DNA from: Fasciola hepatica
Lineage: Eukaryota > Platyhelminthes > Trematoda > Plagiorchiida > Fasciolidae
DNA length: 64,000 bases
Assembly (NCBI GenBank): GCA_948099385.1
Contig: CANUEZ040000151.1
Span: 4,658,001 to 4,722,000, forward strand
Direction of reading: 5' to 3'
Below are positions 59,690 through 64,000 of the stretch, piece after piece. The notes beneath the pieces are model-generated. The model made no database searches, was not told where the DNA came from, and was given only the letters and a program-made list of their open reading frames with translations. Position numbers and translations under genes: made by a program. Position 1 is the stretch's first letter; every line of letters starts with the position of its first letter.

Positions 59690-61620
59690 GTGGCTTATAG
59701 CAAAGACAAAAGTACTTCAAAGTACTTTCACTCATCTAGAAATCGTGCCTTGCTAGTCACGCTTATTTGTTAAAAAGAGTGGGGCCAGTATTTCCTCAGC
59801 CACGACCCTCAGCATGCTGCGGATATTTTCTACTCCTTCTTTTCCGACTATCTGAGCAAAACTGTCTTATACTTCCCCGGCTGTACATGAAAGAGGACCT
59901 CTGCCTTGCCACTCCACAAAAAGGATCGTAAACATCTCATGCAACTACATAATTTCAGTGATTTAGCAGTTTTCGTTTGTTCAGACCACCTCTCTTTACT
60001 TATTCAACGACGAGATAATATGCGACTTCGTGACCAACAAGCTAAGGCATTGAGTCGTCCCAATACGTCGCAACTTCTTTCTATGTTGCATTAGTCTAGA
60101 AACGCTGATATTGAGGCCGGCTTCCAACTTCTGATTCTGGATGATAACTCATCTATCACCCGTTGCCCTGCACAGCCGAAGCCTTCAATGCATTATTTGT
60201 CGCAGCCAGGGCTCCAGCTACTGTCATTGCCACTCCTCCATCTTTACCACTTACTGGCTCTGTCTTTTCTCCGATACCCTTCGATGCCAGGAGCATTTCC
60301 AAGCTACTATCCAATAGCGAGCCCTCCCCTCGGTTAGGTCCCAATGGCCTACCATTAGTTGCTTTTTTCAATGGCGGACCGGATCTCCCCCTGTTGCTGC
60401 CTAACCTTTCCACTGTTCCACTTAAGAATAGCACCGCACCTGCTAATTGATGGCGCTCGGCAATCGTTCCTATTCATAAAAGGAAGCCTGCTCATGAAGT
60501 ATCCAATTGTCGCCCTATAAACCATCCACTCACTGCATTCAGAATAATGGAAAAATAGTTAAGGACCATGTTATTACCCATCTATTAAGCCTAAACCTTA
60601 ATACTGACAACCAACCTGGATTCTTCCGTACACGGTCCCGCATGGCTTGTCAGTATGATCTTTTGAATCTCGTTACCAAACCGCTGAAAACGGGGAAATC
60701 TTTTGTTGTTTTTTTGTCCTGACTTATCTAAGGCATTTGATCGTCCACTTCACTCCCATCTTTTAAAAAAGCTAAGATCATTTGGCGTTGTCAACCCACT
60801 ACTTCCTTGGTTCTCATCTTACTTAACTCATCGTTCACGGGTTGCCTTGATTAACGGGCACACCTCCAACCCTTAGCCTGGTACTAGCGGTGTTATTCAG
60901 GGCAGTGTTTTAAGCACACTTTTTTCCTCCTATATATAAATGATGTTTCCGACAATACCTAACGGCACGCTGTTTTTGTTCGCGGACGACATTAAGATAG
61001 TCCATGCTTTTTCGCCCGGCAACCTCAGTACTACTGTCCCCAAAACTTGCGCTGGTTTAACCGCTCTTGATGAATGGTGCTCAACCTTGGCGACGAAATT
61101 CTTTGCTGATAAGTGTATTTTTCTTACTTAAAAATGCCAGGTTCCTCCTGGTTCCTTATGCATCGGCGGTTCACCCATTGACAGAGAGCTCTTAGAGATT
61201 GACCTAGGCTCAAGTTATTCTTGCTGTTTCAACTTATCGGAACAAGCCGTTTGCCGTTTGGCGGAGGCTAAATTTGTCTTGGTCTTCCGTTTAGGTCATT
61301 CCAGCTGAGAAAGCTCATTATTTACATGTACAAAGGACATGCCCGGCCCCTTCTCGAATATTGCCCCTTATTCTTTACTAGGAAGCGATGTTTATCTCTA
61401 AAAACCAAACCATTGCGGCTTCGTCGCATCAAGCTCAACCTGGTATTTCTGCATATGCTATTGACTAAGCAACCGTATTCCCCCAAACAGTTGTGCTTCT
61501 CCTCGGGTACTTGATGATAACTCCGTTTTAGACTATACTGTTATCACATCCTCCGCGAGTACTGTTCTGCGCTCTAAGTCCATTCTCTTCACGTTCTTCA
61601 AAATCTGGTTTAAACTTCCC
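59690..61620 (+). pseudogene. CR1-type LINE reverse transcriptase and C-terminus, decayed
   Basis: In order but across several frames: WRSAIVPIHKRKPAHEVSNC followed by RPI (60450-60530), LNLNTDNQPGFFRTRS (60590-60640), VVFLSDLSKAFDRPLHSHLL (60705-60765), KLRSFGVVNPLLPWFSSYL, VALINGH, TSGVIQGSVLSTLF (60885-60925), the intact catalytic FADDIKIV (60979-61002), LDEWCSTLATKFFADKC and, C-terminally, YKGHARPLLEYC (from 61326). A final SKSILFTFFKIWFKLP lies near 61580. It lacks at least one stop-free frame longer than about 70 codons. The SG..QGSVL and FADD forms identify a CR1/Jockey-type rather than RTE-type enzyme. Confidence 0.7.
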
Positions 61621-61699
61621 TTGTGCTTCAGATCTTCTCAGTCAAATTATGCACTCGCGCATGTTATTGATAAATTCCTCTCTGTCTTAACTGTTTTGT

Positions 61700-62129
61700 G
61701 CTTGTTCAACGTTCACATGACCGAGAGTCAAACTCACCAGAAAGGCCTCCACTCTTATGCCATTGCTCTGCCTTCTCGCTTTACCTTACCTTCCTAAATA
61801 ACTTCACTGCTTTTGGATTCGGAATGCTCTGTTTGACCGCTTCTTCTTAGACTTCGTCATCGAACCATTTGAAGCATTTCTGTGTCCACTAATTGTTTTT
61901 CCATACAAATTTATAGGATCCTGCCAGTTCCATTTTGAAATATGTTCTTCCAGATGCGTTCGCATTTATGGAGAGGCCACCGTAATACTCCTAACAGATT
62001 TTCAATGTGCGTCATGCGCTGTACGATTTATTATCTTTATTTAGTCATGTGACGTCTGCGACCCTGAAACCAACCTGAACAACTCTATGGAAACTGCATC
62101 AGTAACTACTCACCGGTCCGCTATATATA
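61700..62129. other. Probable LINE 3' untranslated or flanking sequence
   Basis: No reading frame supported. It connects the C-terminus of the CR1-type LINE with the dispersed repeat. Confidence 0.35.
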
Positions 62130-63700
62130 TTTATTACTGTCCTGTAATTGATAACACAGGCATAGCAAGTATTCCGATGCTCTTCGATATCTCAGCTTAC
62201 AATGCCTCTTTTCCACACCAGGTCCCACCACATATACTTCCATCACCACCTCTGCGATTTTGAACTGGGAAATCTAGTCTCAGTTACCTCAATTAGCGTG
62301 GCTCACTAACTGAACTCAACACCCAGTCACGGCGTCACCCACTTCGCCCCACCCTATCCCCAGCTACGTTCCTTCCGTAATTTCATGCAGAACTTAGTCT
62401 TCTCTTCTGCTGAATGACTATTCTAGGTGAAACTTCAACCTCCCTATCGAAGGTTTAGCCACAACGTACGCGTTTCTCTCTTTAGTCTTACGTCCCACGG
62501 CCTCATTCCTTCTTAGGGATCAGCTGCATTTATGAGCCCGTGCTTCACTTTTGTTCTTCTTTCGGTTAACCGTTGACCCCCAGCTGGGCTATACCCGGAC
62601 TGCGTTTATCTACCTCACTTCCCTTTCCAGATATCCTCAATGCCGGTCAACCACCTCGGGAACTACACCGACCACCTTTCTGGCTGGTGCTCCTGAATGA
62701 TAATGCTGTGTGGCCGTCTGCCGACCGTTGTTCTCGTAGGCTGTGCTGTGCGTGGTCTCACAACCTGGCCAATTAATCCTGGGTCACACACCCTCATGGT
62801 GGTCTATCTACCCCTGCACAGTTATCAATGACCCCTCGCGACAATCCCATGGGCGCGGAGTGCGGTCCGATTCACCGCTTCGGCCGGCGCAAATCGGGCG
62901 TGCAGACCGATTGCAACGGTTTGCGAGCGCAATTAAGCCGGCGGATTACGCCTCGTACGCTGACTTCATGAAGTATTTCTCAGGTTGGTTGTCCAGCGCA
63001 CGGTCAGGCCCACCCACCAGCACCGGTTGCGGATTGCACGCTACAACCCCATCTCCCTGCTGCATTTATCCCTGTCCTTTGCGGACCGCATGCTCCTACC
63101 ATCCCTCCGCCACGTTTCGCTTATCTATCGTTCTTGTCAGCACTCCTATCACTTCCCTTCCGTGTCGTTCTACCACAACCCATCCGTTCTGTTTTTGTTC
63201 CTATCATGTTTCACAATGACAACCATCACTGCATAATCTCACTCTCGCCCTATCTATTTTACTCTGCCCAAGCCCGATATATGTTCTTTTCCACCCATTT
63301 CGCCCTGTCGTCTCCTAATCAGTATTCACTTGGTACCTCCATATGCCTATAAAGCTGATTGATCGCATACCTCACTAGCCAACATTTTGCGATATCCTTT
63401 TTTGTTCACATTATGCCTCCCACCGTTACACACAAGACGCTTCCGCAACCATGACCAATCACCATATAAAAACTCGCCATTCCAACCTTTGCATTTTTTA
63501 CAACCAAATTTATCATCATTTTACCACTTCCACATTTTCACTTCTCAATCCGTAATTCTTCCGTGGATTTCCTTCCTAGGCGGTGAACCGATTAGCAACG
63601 TCTGACACAATCCTTTGGTGCAATGGCTTGTAAGCACGCAACTCTTCAGTTCCAGTCTCCCAACTCCGAAGCACAACCAATTTTTGTGCATTTTTGTTCC
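62130..63700 (+). repeat. Dispersed non-coding repeat family, copy 3
   Basis: Plus-strand copy of the sequence at 50697-53340 and 53345-55440. 62130-62385 matches 55190-55440, 62860-63050 matches 52700-52930 and 54770-54880, and 63450-63535 matches about 52310-52400. Pyrimidine-rich, with no convincing coding frame. The TAA end is not reached clearly within the window. Confidence 0.55.
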
Positions 63701-64000
63701 ATCACAAGCCTTCCCGTCCGGATTATTTTCTTCTTCTCGGTCTTCATCTAGTGTCATCTGCAGTGAAAGAATCTGATTCATCCTCCTTCCTGGTTTTCTT
63801 TAGTCAACACTCTCGTCTGCTTCGTATATGGCTGGCCATAGGCATTGTGCCTTCCAGATTGCGCTGATTTTCCGCCTTCCATTCAGTGTGATATTATCGT
63901 AAAGTCATCATTCTCACCTACGGTTTCAAACCATGTAATCTGCCATTACCCGATCTTTCTGATCCTTCTTTTCCTTGTTTCTCTTCTGTGTTATTCGCTG
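63701..64000. other. No gene seen
   Basis: Pyrimidine-rich, probably a continuation of the repeat to its left. Confidence 0.3.

Overview
This window reads as nuclear DNA of a metazoan, most likely a parasitic flatworm (cestode or trematode). The reasons are the mix of BEL/Pao LTR retrotransposons, RTE-like and CR1/Jockey-like LINE remnants and a Penelope-like fragment, the few exon-like segments bounded by GT/AG splice sites, and long AT microsatellites. The taxon is an inference from element style; no species-specific gene was recognised. Nothing resembles a bacterial operon, a CRISPR array or an rRNA operon.

Layout. 1-7084 holds two copies of one RTE-like LINE facing each other (tail-to-tail inverted pair); a third copy lies at 14247-15827. 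7540-8175 and 11770-13890 are pieces of other RTE-like LINEs on the minus strand. Between them, 8966-9729 is a convincing host coding exon with splice sites on both sides. 17400-17860 is the C-terminal tail of a CR1/Jockey-type LINE. 18062-19024 looks like the last two exons of an unidentified minus-strand host gene.

19030-25437 (element A, plus strand) and 27090-33797 (element B, minus strand) are two complete BEL/Pao elements. Each has about 380-bp LTRs and its own perfect 5-bp target-site duplication (CAAAC for A, TGTTG for B). They share an in-frame TAA inside reverse transcriptase. A has also lost the Gag start codon and exactly 300 bp covering the zinc knuckles; B carries a second stop (TGG to TAG). 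B is inserted in one arm of a small palindrome of Penelope-like sequence (33798-34297), and the other arm preserves the empty site. 25438-27089, between A and B, holds host-like and LINE ORF1-like debris.

37739-49322 (element C, minus strand) is an older, heavily mutated BEL/Pao relative with near-matching flanks (GGTAA/GGTAG). Its 3' LTR is split by about 4.9 kb, most of it in a 6.3-kb near-perfect palindrome (38119-44432) that repeats C's own integrase end and LTR U3 in inverted orientation around a TA-rich core.

50697-55440 and 62130-63700 are copies of a dispersed non-coding repeat family; two of the copies end in TAA-rich tracts. 55449-56163 is a fold-back inverted repeat. 57290-61700 is a decayed CR1-type LINE with ORF1, endonuclease and reverse transcriptase regions on the plus strand.

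The common thread is inverted duplication at many scales, from 0.7 to about 15 kb. All mobile-element genes here are broken to some degree. The only possibly functional genes are the two host fragments, whose products I could not name.
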